The notes below the pieces were generated by a model. That model was not told where the DNA came from, ran no database searches, and saw nothing but the letters and a program-made list of their open reading frames with translations. From positions 4,061,818-4,125,817 of the forward strand of contig NZ_CP010803.1 in NCBI RefSeq assembly GCF_000960975.1: DNA of 64,000 nt. Direction: 5' to 3'. Position numbers and translations under genes: made by a program. The DNA comes from Martelella endophytica. GTDB lineage: Bacteria; Pseudomonadota; Alphaproteobacteria; Rhizobiales; Rhizobiaceae. This document shows positions 1 to 10,549 of this stretch, one piece after another (the first letter of the stretch is position 1; each line of letters opens with the position of its first letter).

Positions 1-335
1 TGTTGAAGCTGAAGACCGCCGATTTCAAGACCCGCACCCGCAACCGCAGGCTAGAGGCACCAACCCAGCTTGCCGACCGGATCTTCGCGACCGGCCTGTC
101 GCTGCTGAAAGCCGAGATCGACGGCACGAAATTCCGCCTCATCGGCATCGGCATTTCCGACCTTTGCGACCCGGCGCTGGCCGATCCGCCCGATCTCGTC
201 GACCGGCAGGCCACGCGCCGCGCCGCCGCCGAAACCGCCATCGATGCACTGCGGGGAAAATTCGGGCTCTCGGCCGTGGAGACCGGCTACACCTTCCGCC
301 CGCATCCGAAGGAAGACCGCGGCAGAAAAGAGTAG
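1..335 (+). CDS. dinB: DNA polymerase IV (Y-family), C-terminal fragment
   Basis: The gene enters from the left edge and only its last ~110 codons are visible, reading in the frame of base 3. The stretch LKLKTADF(K)TRTR followed by a helix-rich tail that ends in a basic, charged C-terminus matches the little-finger domain of DinB, which grips the template-primer during translesion synthesis. The catalytic palm is outside the window. It ends 5 bp before the convergent M23 peptidase gene. The family call rests on this C-terminal pattern alone. Confidence 0.75.
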   Translation, partial: LKLKTADFKTRTRNRRLEAPTQLADRIFATGLSLLKAEIDGTKFRLIGIGISDLCDPALADPPDLVDRQATRRAAAETAIDALRGKFGLSAVETGYTFRPHPKEDRGRKE

Positions 336-340
336 CCGCC

Positions 341-1132
341 TCAGCTCTTCAGCCGCTCGGCCTTCACCGCCTTCTGGAACCGCGTCAGCGCGGCGCCGGT
401 CAGCCGGTCCTCGACGATGAAATGCACCGACATCGGGTCGACCTTGCGGCCGTTGATCGCGACCTCGTAGTGCAGGTGCGATCCGGTCGTCAGTCCCGTG
501 TGGCCGACATAGCCGATCAACTGCCCCTGCTCCACCTTGACGCCGGACTTGATGCCCTTTGCGAACTTGCTCTGGTGGGCATAGGAGGTTTCGTAACCGT
601 GACCATGGTCGATGGTCGTCATTTTGCCGTCGCCGCTGTTTGTGCCGACAAACGTCACGACACCATCGGCCGCGGCATAGATCGGCGAACCCGCCGGCGC
701 CGCCCAGTCCTGACCGGAATGCATGCGCGTATAGCCGAGCACCGGGTGGCGCCGCATGCCGAAGCCCGACGTTGCCCGTCCTTTCGGCACGGGATTGCGC
801 AGAAGATACTGACCAAGCTTCTCGCCCTTGGCGTCGTAGTAGGCGGCCTTGCCGCTGTCCGGATCGCGGAAGCGGAAGAACTTCACCTGATCATCCCCGA
901 ACCGCATCACCATGTTGAAGGCGGAGGATGCGCCCGTGAGCGTCTGCGGCCCCGGCGTTGGCGCATAGGCGAGCCGCAGCTGATCATCCGGCCCTGCCGT
1001 CGCCGTCGCATCCCCTTCAAGCGGGCTGACGAAGTGGTCGACGACATTCTCGCTGCTGTCGGTCATGAGCTCCGAAGTACAGCTCGAAAGCATGATGGCC
1101 GAAGCAAGCGCGATAAACGTAACCCTGTTCAC
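341..1132 (-). CDS. LytM/M23-family peptidase lipoprotein
   Basis: A 263-residue protein. The N-terminus has a short hydrophobic segment ending in a lipobox (ALASAIMLSSC), so it should be a lipoprotein with Cys17 lipidated. The C-terminal half is an M23 (LytM) domain with the zinc ligands visible as HSGQD and HLHYEV. With both motifs intact it is probably an active endopeptidase on peptidoglycan cross-links or an EnvC-like amidase activator. It is shorter than many rhizobial M23 proteins because it lacks a long coiled-coil region. It converges on dinB. Confidence 0.85.
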   Translation of the reverse strand: MNRVTFIALASAIMLSSCTSELMTDSSENVVDHFVSPLEGDATATAGPDDQLRLAYAPTPGPQTLTGASSAFNMVMRFGDDQVKFFRFRDPDSGKAAYYDAKGEKLGQYLLRNPVPKGRATSGFGMRRHPVLGYTRMHSGQDWAAPAGSPIYAAADGVVTFVGTNSGDGKMTTIDHGHGYETSYAHQSKFAKGIKSGVKVEQGQLIGYVGHTGLTTGSHLHYEVAINGRKVDPMSVHFIVEDRLTGAALTRFQKAVKAERLKS

Positions 1133-1336
1133 GAATTTCTTTCATCTCTGTTTTCACAAACGCCGCCAATGGCCTGCAAAGACGACGAAAAACCGGATGA
1201 GAGAGTGGAAAGAATAGGGCAGAATCAGGCGAAATAGAGTTTGTAAGTTTTCGCCGAATTACTGATGCCAGTGCCGGAATAGAAAGATTGCAGTTTTCAG
1301 TTGGAAGAGCGGCCTCGCAAGCGCTATATTGCTTGC

Positions 1337-1522
1337 ATGAGCGACATTGACCGACAGGTTCCGAAACAAGCACTTTTGACGGCCGCTGACAGCCGGGCGG
1401 AAGAGGCAGGTTATGCGCTTTGGAAAGAACGCAAAGTCAAAAAAAGCGTAGAAGCGTCGCAGGATCGCAAAAATCTCGTTCCTGCGAAGGACGTCTGGAA
1501 ACTGTTCGGCTTTGAACGTTAA
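1337..1522 (+). CDS. Putative antitoxin of a type II toxin-antitoxin pair
   Basis: A 61-residue charged protein. I chose the ATG at 1337 because an upstream in-frame TTG at 1301 only adds a basic stretch without a ribosome site. The final bases overlap the following ParE/RelE-like gene by 11 nt, the usual antitoxin-then-toxin layout with translational coupling. No clear DNA-binding fold is visible. The C-terminal LVPAKDVWKLFGFER may be the toxin-wrapping tail. The call depends mainly on its neighbour. Confidence 0.6.
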   Translation: MSDIDRQVPKQALLTAADSRAEEAGYALWKERKVKKSVEASQDRKNLVPAKDVWKLFGFER

Positions 1523-1802
1523 CTTTACGCAGCAGGCGGTTGATGACCTTCGGGAAATTCATGCCGCGATCGCTGAGTTCGATGCCCCGACCGCAGGGCG
1601 CGTCATTTCGCGGATCAGACAGGTTGTCGAAATATTCGAGAACTTTCCGCTTCTCGGAAGGCCCGGTATTGTAGACGGCACCCGTGAATTTGCGATTTCC
1701 GGCCTTCCCTACACGATTGTCTACCGGATCGCATCCGCGACCGAACTTGATATTCTGACAATTATCCACCAGCGCCGAAAATATCCGCCCGAACAGAACT
1801 AA
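1512..1802 (+). CDS. ParE/RelE-superfamily toxin
   Basis: A 96-residue protein starting at a TTG inside the end of the antitoxin gene. It has the ParE/RelE pattern: an N-terminal helix pair (TQQAVDDLREIHAAIAEF), then GRPG, EFAISGLPYTIVYRI and a C-terminal ILTIIHQRRKYP. RelE-fold proteins either cleave mRNA on the ribosome or, for ParE, poison gyrase. The sequence resembles ParE more, but the target cannot be decided. TTG plus overlap would keep toxin output below that of the antitoxin. Confidence 0.75.
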   Translation: MNVNFTQQAVDDLREIHAAIAEFDAPTAGRVISRIRQVVEIFENFPLLGRPGIVDGTREFAISGLPYTIVYRIASATELDILTIIHQRRKYPPEQN

Positions 1803-1837
1803 AGGAACACTACGAGTTCTTCGGCATCCGGCGGAGA

Positions 1838-2332
1838 TCAGGAAACCGCCCGTGAAAGCCGCGTCCGGTGGAACGGGATGCCGAGGTCGCGCGACTGGGT
1901 CTCCCTTTGCCAGACGATCACAAAGCCGTGGCGGCGATAGAGGCGGATGGCGCCTTCGTTCAGCGTCCAGGTTTCGATGAAGGCGGTCGAGACGCGCTCC
2001 TCCGCCATCTTCGCAAGGAAGTGTTCTATCAGGGCGGAGCCGACGCCCCTGCCCTGCGCGACGGGCGCAATCCAGAGGTCCGAGATCGTATCCGGCCCCT
2101 CGCTGCGAGCGCCCCAGCCGGCGGGGACACCATCGACGAACGCCATCTGGATGTCGCCCTTGAGGATTTCCGGAAACTGCGCGAAGGCGGATTTCGCCCG
2201 CGCCCTGATTTCGGGCGCGGTGAAAACCGGATCGGCGATGCTGCTGGTCAGCCAGGCCTGATAGCCCGTCTCGCTCATCGCGGCAGCATCCTCATCCGGC
2301 ACGAACGGCCGAATGACGAGGCTTACCACCAC
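1838..2332 (-). CDS. GNAT-family N-acetyltransferase
   Basis: A 164-residue single-domain GNAT protein with the acetyl-CoA binding motif A ([16 protein letters not shown], about residues 92-107) and the C-terminal [13 protein letters not shown] segment typical of the family. The start is a GTG that overlaps the end of gatA by 10 nt, so it is the last gene of the gatC-GNAT-gatA-GNAT operon and is likely coupled to gatA translation. The substrate is unknown. Confidence 0.8.
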   Translation of the reverse strand: MVVSLVIRPFVPDEDAAAMSETGYQAWLTSSIADPVFTAPEIRARAKSAFAQFPEILKGDIQMAFVDGVPAGWGARSEGPDTISDLWIAPVAQGRGVGSALIEHFLAKMAEERVSTAFIETWTLNEGAIRLYRRHGFVIVWQRETQSRDLGIPFHRTRLSRAVS

Positions 2333-3813
2333 TTGGACGGCGCAAACCGACCGGCCGCCTTTTCCATCACCGCGGCGGTGCGGAACAGCGTCTCTTCGTC
2401 GAAGGGCTTGCCGATGAGCTGCAGGCCGAGCGGCAGCCCCTTGGCGTCGAGGCCGGCCGGCACGGAGATGCCGGGAAGGCCTGCCATGTTGACCGTCACC
2501 GTGAAGATGTCGTTCAGATACATCTTCACCGGATCGTTCGCCATGTCCTGATCGGCGATGCCGAAGGCGGCAGACGGCGTGGCCGGCGTCAGGATGGTGT
2601 CGACGCCTTCGGCGAAGACCTTCTCGAAGTCGCGCTTGATCAGCGTGCGCACCTTCTGCGCCTGCAGGTAATAGGCGTCGTAGTAGCCGGCCGACAGCAC
2701 ATAGGTGCCGATCATGATGCGGCGCTGCACTTCCTTGCCGAAACCTTCCGCGCGCGTCTTCTCATACATGTCCATGATGTCCTTGCCGGGCACGCGCAGG
2801 CCGTATTTCACGCCATCATAGCGGGCAAGGTTGGACGAGGCTTCCGCCGGCGCGACGATATAATAGGCCGGCAGCGCATATTTCGTGTGCGGCAGGGAGA
2901 TATCGACGATCTCCGCGCCTGCATCCTTCAGCCAGGCAATGCCCTGCTGCCAGAGCTTTTCGATCTCTTCCGGCATGCCGTCAACGCGGTATTCCTTCGG
3001 AATGCCGATCTTCATGCCCTTCACCGACTGGCCGATCGCGGCCTCGTAGTCCGGCACAGGAAGGTCGACGGAAGTGGTGTCCTTGTCGTCGACGCTCGCC
3101 ATCGACTTCAGCAGGATCGCCGCATCGCGCACGTCGCGGGCAATCGGGCCTGCCTGGTCAAGCGAGGAGGCGAAGGCGACAACGCCCCAGCGCGAGCAGC
3201 GGCCATAGGTCGGTTTGATGCCGACCGTGCCGGTGAAAGCGGCTGGCTGACGGATCGAGCCGCCGGTATCGGTCGCCGTGGCGCCGGCGCAGAGATTTGC
3301 GGCAACGGCAGCAGCCGAACCGCCCGACGAGCCGCCCGGAACCAGATCCTGGTTCGAGCCCTCGGCCTTCCACGGGTTGATCACCGGACCGTAATAGGAG
3401 GTCTCGTTGGACGAGCCCATCGCGAACTCGTCCATGTTGAGCTTGCCGAGCATCACCGCACCATCATCCCAGAGGTTCTGGGTGACGGTTGATTCATATT
3501 TCGGCTTGAAGCCGTCGAGAATGTGCGATGCCGCCTGGGTGTGGACATCGCGGGTACCGAACAGATCCTTGATGCCGAGCGGGATGCCTTCCAGCGCGCC
3601 CGCCGTGCCTTGCGAAAGCTTCAGGTCCGAAGCCTTCGCCATGGCCAGAGCCTTTTCATGGGTCACAGCGACATAGGCATTGAAGGTGCCGTTATAGTCG
3701 TCAATCGCCTTCAGATAGGAGGCGGTCAGCTCGGTCGCGGTGATCTCCTTCGCCTGCAGCTTTTCACGGGCCTCGGCGATGGTCAGGCTGGTCAGTTCGG
3801 TCATTTCTGTCAC
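2323..3813 (-). CDS. gatA: Asp-tRNA(Asn)/Glu-tRNA(Gln) amidotransferase subunit A
   Basis: A 496-residue amidase-signature protein of normal GatA length. The Ser-cisSer-Lys catalytic set is visible: Lys near residue 82 ([10 protein letters not shown]), the cis-Ser in the [13 protein letters not shown] loop near 161-171, and the nucleophile in [13 protein letters not shown] near 186. GatA releases ammonia from glutamine, and the GatCAB complex uses it to amidate mischarged Glu-tRNA(Gln) or Asp-tRNA(Asn). gatC lies upstream in the same operon, separated by a GNAT gene. gatB is not in this window. Confidence 0.97.
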   Translation of the reverse strand: MTEMTELTSLTIAEAREKLQAKEITATELTASYLKAIDDYNGTFNAYVAVTHEKALAMAKASDLKLSQGTAGALEGIPLGIKDLFGTRDVHTQAASHILDGFKPKYESTVTQNLWDDGAVMLGKLNMDEFAMGSSNETSYYGPVINPWKAEGSNQDLVPGGSSGGSAAAVAANLCAGATATDTGGSIRQPAAFTGTVGIKPTYGRCSRWGVVAFASSLDQAGPIARDVRDAAILLKSMASVDDKDTTSVDLPVPDYEAAIGQSVKGMKIGIPKEYRVDGMPEEIEKLWQQGIAWLKDAGAEIVDISLPHTKYALPAYYIVAPAEASSNLARYDGVKYGLRVPGKDIMDMYEKTRAEGFGKEVQRRIMIGTYVLSAGYYDAYYLQAQKVRTLIKRDFEKVFAEGVDTILTPATPSAAFGIADQDMANDPVKMYLNDIFTVTVNMAGLPGISVPAGLDAKGLPLGLQLIGKPFDEETLFRTAAVMEKAAGRFAPSKWW

Positions 3814-3822
3814 TTTGTCGCT

Positions 3823-4284
3823 TTACTTGAGCGCCTTGCGGAAAAACACGGAATGTTTCGAAGGCGCGTGATTGAGCACTTTTTCGGTCCGCTCGAAGCC
3901 GGATAGCTCACTGAAGGCAATGGAATCGGCGAGCCGTGCGTCGGTCACCATCACCAGTTCCTTGAGCCCCTCGGATTTCGCCAGCGTGCTGATGTGGCGC
4001 AGCACCGCCTTGCCAATGCCGTGCTTGCGATAGCCCGGCTCGGTAAAGAGCCGCTTGACCTCGCCAACCCCGCCGCCATGGCGCACCAGCGATCCCGTCG
4101 CGACCGCCTTGCCGTCGACACGGGCGACGAAGGTCGTCGTACCCGGCGAACTGACGTCGACGGTCAGCTGGTAATCGATCACGTCGGACGACGACATATG
4201 CGCCATCGACGTCTTCAGTTCGGTGAAAAGCGACCGCAGGTCGTCCTGTTGCGGGCTTTCGATGTCAATTGTCGGCCGTACCAT
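3823..4284 (-). CDS. GNAT-family N-acetyltransferase inserted between gatC and gatA
   Basis: A 153-residue GNAT protein. The acetyl-CoA motif is VKRLFTEPGYRKHGIGKAVL (about residues 76-95), followed by the ELVMVTDAR strand and the FSELSGFERTEKV tail. It starts 3 bp after the gatC stop and ends 9 bp before the gatA start, so it is co-transcribed with both. Nothing in the sequence shows a role in tRNA amidation, and its substrate is unknown. Confidence 0.8.
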   Translation of the reverse strand: MVRPTIDIESPQQDDLRSLFTELKTSMAHMSSSDVIDYQLTVDVSSPGTTTFVARVDGKAVATGSLVRHGGGVGEVKRLFTEPGYRKHGIGKAVLRHISTLAKSEGLKELVMVTDARLADSIAFSELSGFERTEKVLNHAPSKHSVFFRKALK

Positions 4285-4287
4285 CCC

Positions 4288-4575
4288 TCACTCCACTACT
4301 TTTGGCACCAGAAAGAAATTTCGCTCCGTATCTGGCGCGTTGGCCACGATGTCGTCGGCTTTATCGCCGTCGGTAATAGCATCTTCGCGCTTTTTCATGT
4401 CCATCGGCATGACAGAGGTCATGGGCTCGACGCCTTCGACATCAACTTCGCCGAGCTGCTCGACGAAGCCCAGGATCGCATTGAGCTCGCCCGTCATGCG
4501 AAGGGCGGCCTCCTCGTCAACGGCGATACGGGCAAGGCGGGCAACGCGCTTAACTGTTGCTGTGTCTACGGACAT
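4288..4575 (-). CDS. gatC: Asp-tRNA(Asn)/Glu-tRNA(Gln) amidotransferase subunit C
   Basis: A 95-residue protein starting [17 protein letters not shown], the classical GatC N-terminus, with [18 protein letters not shown] in the middle and the conserved [11 protein letters not shown] end. GatC wraps around GatA and GatB to stabilise the complex. I placed the start at 4575 because GGAGA lies 7 nt upstream, and 20 further upstream in-frame codons lack such a site. It is the first gene of the operon. Confidence 0.95.
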   Translation of the reverse strand: MSVDTATVKRVARLARIAVDEEAALRMTGELNAILGFVEQLGEVDVEGVEPMTSVMPMDMKKREDAITDGDKADDIVANAPDTERNFFLVPKVVE

Positions 4576-4647
4576 GAAAGGTCTCCGGAACAAGAATTCA
4601 TCTGACGCTATAAAGGGCCCCGCCGCCCTTCGCAACGGGGCATTTGG

Positions 4648-5352
4648 TCAGAACTCGATCGTTTCACCCGGTTTGGGCGTGCGCACTTCCGTCGGCCCGG
4701 CGCCCATGCCCTCGACAAAGGCCTCCGGTGTCTGGTCGATGATCGGGAAGGTGCCGTAGTGGATCGGAATGACCGTATCGAAGGTGAAGTAGCGCTTGCA
4801 GGCAAGGGCCGCCACCGCGCCGCCCATGGTGAACCTGTCGCCGACCGGCACCAGCCCGATCGAAGGCTGATGCAGTTCGTTGATCAGCGCCATGTCGGAG
4901 AAGATGTCGGTATCACCCATGTGATAGACCGTCGGCTCGTCATCGATATGCAGCACAAGCCCGTTGGGATTGCCCAGCGCATGCGACACGCCATCCTCGG
5001 TCAGGAAGGCTGAAGAATGCAGCGCATTGGTGAAGGTTACGGTGAAACTGTCGAAATCAACCGTGCCGCCGGTATTGCCGGGCTGCAGGTTTTCCACGCC
5101 CTTGGTGGAGAGCCAGGTCGCCAGATCGGCGTTGGCGAGAACGGTCGCGCCGGTTTCCCTGGCAACCTCGATGGTGTCGCCGAGATGGTCGGCGTGACCA
5201 TGGGTGAGAAGGATGTGCGTGACGCCCTTCGTTACGGCGGCGCGGTCGAGCCCCTCAAAGGAGGCATTGCCCGTCAGGAACGGGTCGATCAGGATCGTCG
5301 CATTCGCGGTTTCAAGGCGGGTTGCGGAATGTCCGAGCCAGGTGAGCTTCAT
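4648..5352 (-). CDS. UPF0173 metal-dependent hydrolase (metallo-beta-lactamase fold)
   Basis: A 234-residue protein starting [14 protein letters not shown] with an AAGGAAA ribosome site. The metal-binding signature HGHADHLGD is intact, with further ligands in HMGDTDIF and the C-terminal PIHYGTFP, which is diagnostic of the UPF0173 (YtkL-like) group of MBL-fold hydrolases. The physiological substrate is not established for the family. An upstream in-frame extension of 28 codons was rejected because it lacks a ribosome site and does not resemble the family N-terminus. Confidence 0.9.
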   Translation of the reverse strand: MKLTWLGHSATRLETANATILIDPFLTGNASFEGLDRAAVTKGVTHILLTHGHADHLGDTIEVARETGATVLANADLATWLSTKGVENLQPGNTGGTVDFDSFTVTFTNALHSSAFLTEDGVSHALGNPNGLVLHIDDEPTVYHMGDTDIFSDMALINELHQPSIGLVPVGDRFTMGGAVAALACKRYFTFDTVIPIHYGTFPIIDQTPEAFVEGMGAGPTEVRTPKPGETIEF

Positions 5353-5454
5353 TTTGCTTTTCCTTTCTGCTGGGGCTAAACGGTGATTGACCAAACCTAA
5401 TGCGGCCGCCCGCCTTTTTCCATCAAAGAGCGGCAAACGCGCGAGAAAAGAACG

Positions 5455-5922
5455 ATGACAATCCTCACCGTGGAGGAACTGGCGGCGGCGCTTCCCGAGC
5501 GGGCCGCAATCGCAGGCCTCGATCTCGGTACCAAGACCATCGGCCTTGCCGTCTCCGACCTGTCGCGCCGGTTCGCCACGCCGCGTCCGGTGCTGAAGCG
5601 GGTCAAATTCACCCGCGACGCCGACGACCTCCTGGCCTTTGCGGCAAAGGAGAGTATCGCCGCCTTCATCATCGGCCTGCCGATGAACATGGATGGCAGC
5701 GCCGGGCCCCGGGTGCAGGCGACCCGCGCCTTCGTGCGCAACATGGAGCCGAAGACCGCCCTGCCCTTCACCTATTGGGACGAGCGGCTCTCGACCGTGG
5801 CCGCGGAACGGGCCTTGTTGGAAATGGATGTCTCGCGACAGAAGCGCGCCGAACGTATCGATTCGGCGGCGGCGGCCTTCATTCTTCAGGGAGCCTTGGA
5901 CCGGCTATCGGCACTTGGCTGA
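5455..5922 (+). CDS. ruvX: RuvX/YqgF putative Holliday-junction resolvase / pre-16S rRNA nuclease
   Basis: A 155-residue RNase H-fold protein. Visible motifs are [16 protein letters not shown] near the N-terminus (first catalytic Asp), [22 protein letters not shown] and a terminal [11 protein letters not shown] segment carrying the last acidic residue. The family is essential in many bacteria and is implicated in 5' processing of 16S rRNA; the resolvase role is less certain. It is divergent from the UPF0173 gene. Confidence 0.92.
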   Translation: MTILTVEELAAALPERAAIAGLDLGTKTIGLAVSDLSRRFATPRPVLKRVKFTRDADDLLAFAAKESIAAFIIGLPMNMDGSAGPRVQATRAFVRNMEPKTALPFTYWDERLSTVAAERALLEMDVSRQKRAERIDSAAAAFILQGALDRLSALG

Positions 5923-6095
5923 AGCTCATCCTGCGCCGGCGGCGTGAGATGGGCGCTCAGCATCCGCTCGGCGTCGAACATATAGGCAATGAAGGCGACC
6001 ACGATCAGCAGCGCACCGCTGACGGCAAGGTCCATCGGCAAGCCGGCAAAAGCCACCGCGAGCACGCCGATATTGAAACCATCCCGATTGCGCAT
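5886..6095 (-). CDS. Small single-span membrane protein, unknown function
   Basis: A predicted 69-residue protein, [14 protein letters not shown]..., with a hydrophobic core ([15 protein letters not shown]) long enough for one membrane span and a polar, proline-containing C-tail. I placed the start at 6095, downstream of a longer in-frame option at 6143. Its end overlaps the 3' end of ruvX by 37 nt on the other strand, which lowers confidence. No family is recognised. Confidence 0.45.
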   Translation of the reverse strand: MRNRDGFNIGVLAVAFAGLPMDLAVSGALLIVVAFIAYMFDAERMLSAHLTPPAQDELQPSADSRSKAP

Positions 6096-6204
6096 TGATC
6101 TGTGCCTCTTCTTAAGTCCTTCTGGCAGAATTCCGCCCCGCATGGCAAGCCTTGTTCAGCCGCAACGGTTAACTTACGAAAAACGAAAGCCCGGAATAAC
6201 CCGC

Positions 6205-7131
6205 ATGCTGATCATCTTCGAAAGCGTCCTGCCTATTTTCCTGACCGTCGCGCTTGGTGTGGCGCTGAAGCGCCTGCCGATCTTCGACGCCGGTTTCTGG
6301 GCCGGGCTCAACCAGCTCGGCTACTACGTGCTGTTTCCGGCACTCCTGTTCACTACGCTGTCGCGCAGCGACTTCTCGTCGCTGGCAACGGGCGACATCG
6401 GCGTCGTTGCCTTTGGCGGCGTCGCAGTGCTGACAGCGATCGTTCTGGCGCTCTGGCCGCTTCTGAAGCGCGCCGGGCTCAACAAGCCCGCCTACACCTC
6501 GGTGTTCCAGACGACCACGCGCTGGAACGGGTTCATGGCGCTGGCCATCGCCGACAAGCTCGCCGGTGCGCAAGGCATGGCAGTCGTCGCGCTGATCATG
6601 ACGGTCAACATCGTGCCGCTCAACGTCATCAATGTCTTCGTGCTGGTCTCGTTCTCGGAGGAGCGGAGCGATCTTGGAATGATGATCCGGAAGATCCTTA
6701 CCAACCCGCTCATCATCGCGGCGCTCGCCGGTATCTTCTTCAATCTCCTGTCGCTACCCGTCTATGAGCCGGTCTTTGTCGCCTTCGATCTGATCGCCCG
6801 TTCCGCGCTCGGCATGGGCCTCGTTCTCGTCGGCGCAGGGCTGGTGCTGACGGATGCGCTCAAGCCGAAACCGGTGGTGCTGCTGCCTTCGGTGCTGAAG
6901 CTCATCGTCTTCCCGGTGACCGTCTTCACCCTTGCCCGGTTCCTCGGCATCACCGGAACCCCTCTCGCCATGCTGGTGCTCAGCGCCGGCGTGCCCACAG
7001 CGATGAACGGCTATGTCCTTGCCCGCCAGCTTGGCGGCGATGCACGGCTCTATTCGGCGGTCGTCACGGTGCAGACGATCCTGTCGTTCTTCACGCTGCC
7101 GGCCGTTCTTCTGCTCGCCGGCGGACAATGA
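6205..7131 (+). CDS. AEC-family (auxin efflux carrier-like) transporter
   Basis: A 308-residue integral membrane protein. It begins MLIIFESVLPIFLTVALGVALKR and shows about ten hydrophobic segments, including the two five-helix halves of the AEC/bile-acid transporter fold and the mid-protein NVFVLVSFSEE cytoplasmic loop. Bacterial AEC members export or take up malate, malonate or unknown anions; the substrate here is unknown. The ATG at 6205 begins directly at the first transmembrane helix, so longer upstream starts are unlikely. Confidence 0.85.
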   Translation: MLIIFESVLPIFLTVALGVALKRLPIFDAGFWAGLNQLGYYVLFPALLFTTLSRSDFSSLATGDIGVVAFGGVAVLTAIVLALWPLLKRAGLNKPAYTSVFQTTTRWNGFMALAIADKLAGAQGMAVVALIMTVNIVPLNVINVFVLVSFSEERSDLGMMIRKILTNPLIIAALAGIFFNLLSLPVYEPVFVAFDLIARSALGMGLVLVGAGLVLTDALKPKPVVLLPSVLKLIVFPVTVFTLARFLGITGTPLAMLVLSAGVPTAMNGYVLARQLGGDARLYSAVVTVQTILSFFTLPAVLLLAGGQ

Positions 7132-7164
7132 TCTCCCTGTCACCGACCGCCTTCGGAGCCGGAC

Positions 7165-7542
7165 ATGAAGTCACCCGTTTTCATCAACACGCTGATCTTC
7201 GTTGCCGATCTCGACCGTGCGACGCGGTTTTACCGTGACGTGCTCGGTCAGACTGTCCTTGAAAGCGCAGGAGATTTCGTCCGGCTTGAAAACGGACTGG
7301 CGCTGCACACCGGACGTGCTCTGGAGGAAACGACCTTCGGCGAGAGCGAGCCGGACAGCCGCCCCTATGGCCGGCGCAACCTCGTCCTCTATTTCGAGAG
7401 CGACGAAATTGAGGCCATGCTCGAGCGCGTTTCAACCGTTTCGGAGCTGATCCATCCGATCGAAACCCAAGCCTGGGGTCAGCGTGTCTTCCGGTTCCAT
7501 GACCCCGATGGCCACATCGTCGAAATCGGCGAACCGATGTAA
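7165..7542 (+). CDS. VOC-superfamily (glyoxalase/bleomycin-resistance fold) protein
   Basis: A 125-residue single VOC domain with FINTLIFVADLDRATRFYRDVLG at the start and the closing FHDPDGHIVEIGEPM, which carries the usual C-terminal metal-ligand Glu. Members include glyoxalase I and extradiol dioxygenases; the substrate is not evident. It ends just before a bidirectional terminator shared with tuf. Confidence 0.82.
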   Translation: MKSPVFINTLIFVADLDRATRFYRDVLGQTVLESAGDFVRLENGLALHTGRALEETTFGESEPDSRPYGRRNLVLYFESDEIEAMLERVSTVSELIHPIETQAWGQRVFRFHDPDGHIVEIGEPM

Positions 7543-7551
7543 CGCTACGAA

Positions 7552-7583
7552 AAAGGCCCCGCCGGTTTCCCGACGGGGCCTTT
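7552..7583. terminator. Bidirectional intrinsic terminator between VOC gene and tuf
   Basis: A perfect 10-bp inverted repeat, AAAGGCCCCG (7552-7561) and CGGGGCCTTT (7574-7583), with a 12-nt loop. An A-run on the left and T-run on the right let it act on both strands. It lies between the convergent VOC and tuf genes. Confidence 0.9.
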
Positions 7584-7604
7584 CTGGAATTCGATGAGTC
7601 GAAC

Positions 7605-8780
<1,176 letters not shown>

Positions 8781-9049
8781 GTGAATGCTTCCTGTAACTG
8801 GTAAACACGGATGCCCCGGCGAACCGGTTTAGTGCCGCCGTTTAAGGCTTTCCACCACAATAAGCAAGACAAAATCTGCTTTGGCCGCCAAGCCCCCGCA
8901 AAGCCCCTGCCAGCGCCACGGCCATCGCCGCCGCCAGCGCTCCCAAAAGCAGAACCGGCGAACGACCGCTCAAGAGCGGCCTCCCCGGAAAAACTTGCGA
9001 TTTCATAAGAATACGGGAGCGCGCGGCGGTATGACGGCCGCTGAAAGCC
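8781..9049. other. tuf upstream region, no confident gene
   Basis: About 270 bp between tuf and the diguanylate cyclase gene. It must contain the tuf promoter and leader, but I cannot mark a convincing -35/-10. A minus-strand ORF (54-79 codons, one hydrophobic segment) lies here without a ribosome site and is not called. Confidence 0.5.
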
Positions 9050-10255
9050 TCAGCCGAAATCTTCCGCCCGCCGTGGCTCACGCATCAGCGGAACCACGGT
9101 TCCAGCATCATCAGGGCGCTCCCCGGCGGGTGGATTGGCACCGCCGACAACGCGGTTCCGGCCAAGCCGCTTGGCCTCATAGAGCGCGGCATCGGCGGTC
9201 ACATAAAGCGTCTCGTAACCGCGCTCGATCTGCAGGGTGGCCGCGCCGACGCTGCAGGCAGCCGGCAGCTCGTGCCCCTCGACGTAGACCTTGTCTTCGC
9301 CAAGACGCCGGCGGATGCGCTCGCCGAGCGCGAGGGCGCCGGCGGCGTCGAGGCCGACGGAGAGGATCGCGAATTCATCGCCGCCGAGGCGCCCGACCAC
9401 GTCGCCATCCCGCGAATGATCGAGAAGCACGGAGCCGACCCGTCGCAGCACGGCATCGCCGGCAGGATGGCCTAGCGCATCATTCGTCGACTTGAACTCA
9501 TCGATATCGAAAAGCACCAGGCTCACCAGCGCCCGCGACTGGCTCGCATAGATCGCAGCCACGGCCCGCTCGAAGCCCGCGCGGTTCAGCACGCCGGTCA
9601 GGTGGTCGCGGTCGCGCAGCGTGTGGATCTTCTCGATCCGCTCGACGAAGTGCGAGGCAAGGATCGCCAGCGTCAGGATCATCGCCAGAAGCAGGATATA
9701 GAGCTGCATGAAGCCCCAGAAGGCGGATTGCGGATCGACGATGTCCTCATTGAAGAATACGCCCGTGGACCGCACGGTGTGCATCACGCCCAGTGTGATG
9801 AAGGTCCAGAAGATCAGCTTGTCGTGCATGTCGTCGTCGCGCCGGATCCAGATATGGCGGAGCGTCATCACGAAGACGAGGAGCAACCCGCAATTGATCC
9901 CGACCGTCCGAACCGTGAGCGTCGACGTGGCATAGAGCAGGCAATAGAGCATCGACATGGTGACGAAGAGCGTGACGATAACGCTGAGCCCGAACGTCTT
10001 GCCGCGCCGTTCGAGCAGTGATTCGCCAAACGCGATCTGCGCGGCGATGAACAGGATGTTGGCAAGCGGCAGTGCGACGTCGGCCGGCATGATTGGCCGC
10101 AAAAACATGACGACGACGCCGAGATCGACGAAAACAAGCGCGGCGGCAAAGATCAGCAGATAGTTCGGACGGCCACCCGTATACCAGGCAAGGATGAAGC
10201 TTGCGGCCAGAATGGCCAGCCCACCCGTCACGATCATAGCCTGCATGATACCCAC
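9050..10255 (-). CDS. Membrane-anchored diguanylate cyclase (GGDEF)
   Basis: A 401-residue protein. The first ~200 residues contain about six to seven hydrophobic segments, a membrane sensor region. The C-terminal GGDEF domain (about 215-375) has an intact active site, RLGGDEFAIL, and an intact inhibitory site, RDGD, placed five residues before GGDEF. It should therefore make cyclic di-GMP from two GTP and be subject to product inhibition. No EAL domain is present. The signal sensed is unknown. Confidence 0.93.
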   Translation of the reverse strand: MGIMQAMIVTGGLAILAASFILAWYTGGRPNYLLIFAAALVFVDLGVVVMFLRPIMPADVALPLANILFIAAQIAFGESLLERRGKTFGLSVIVTLFVTMSMLYCLLYATSTLTVRTVGINCGLLLVFVMTLRHIWIRRDDDMHDKLIFWTFITLGVMHTVRSTGVFFNEDIVDPQSAFWGFMQLYILLLAMILTLAILASHFVERIEKIHTLRDRDHLTGVLNRAGFERAVAAIYASQSRALVSLVLFDIDEFKSTNDALGHPAGDAVLRRVGSVLLDHSRDGDVVGRLGGDEFAILSVGLDAAGALALGERIRRRLGEDKVYVEGHELPAACSVGAATLQIERGYETLYVTADAALYEAKRLGRNRVVGGANPPAGERPDDAGTVVPLMREPRRAEDFG

Positions 10256-10549
10256 TGGCCGCAGAACCCCGTCAGTACGTTCCCCACCGCCGCCGCCGCA
10301 ACGACGGGCGGCCCGGACGACACGAGGACTTGAATGTGTTGGTACCGGACGCGCATCATCCCCTCAGAAAGGCTCGTAAATTGCGACACGCGAGCCCCTT
10401 TTTCACGAGAAATCGGCGCCCAAGTCAAGTCTCATCCCCGTGCGACCAGATGATACAGCAATTACGGGTTGCACAAAATAGAAAATGATCGGCTTGCGGT
10501 TTCATCGCGACTGTGGATACTCGCATTCAGGGTGGCGACAGGGGGAAAC

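Noticed and set aside
8842..9081. Small minus-strand ORF with one hydrophobic segment upstream of tuf
   Set aside because: No ribosome site at either possible start, and it lies in the tuf promoter/leader region.
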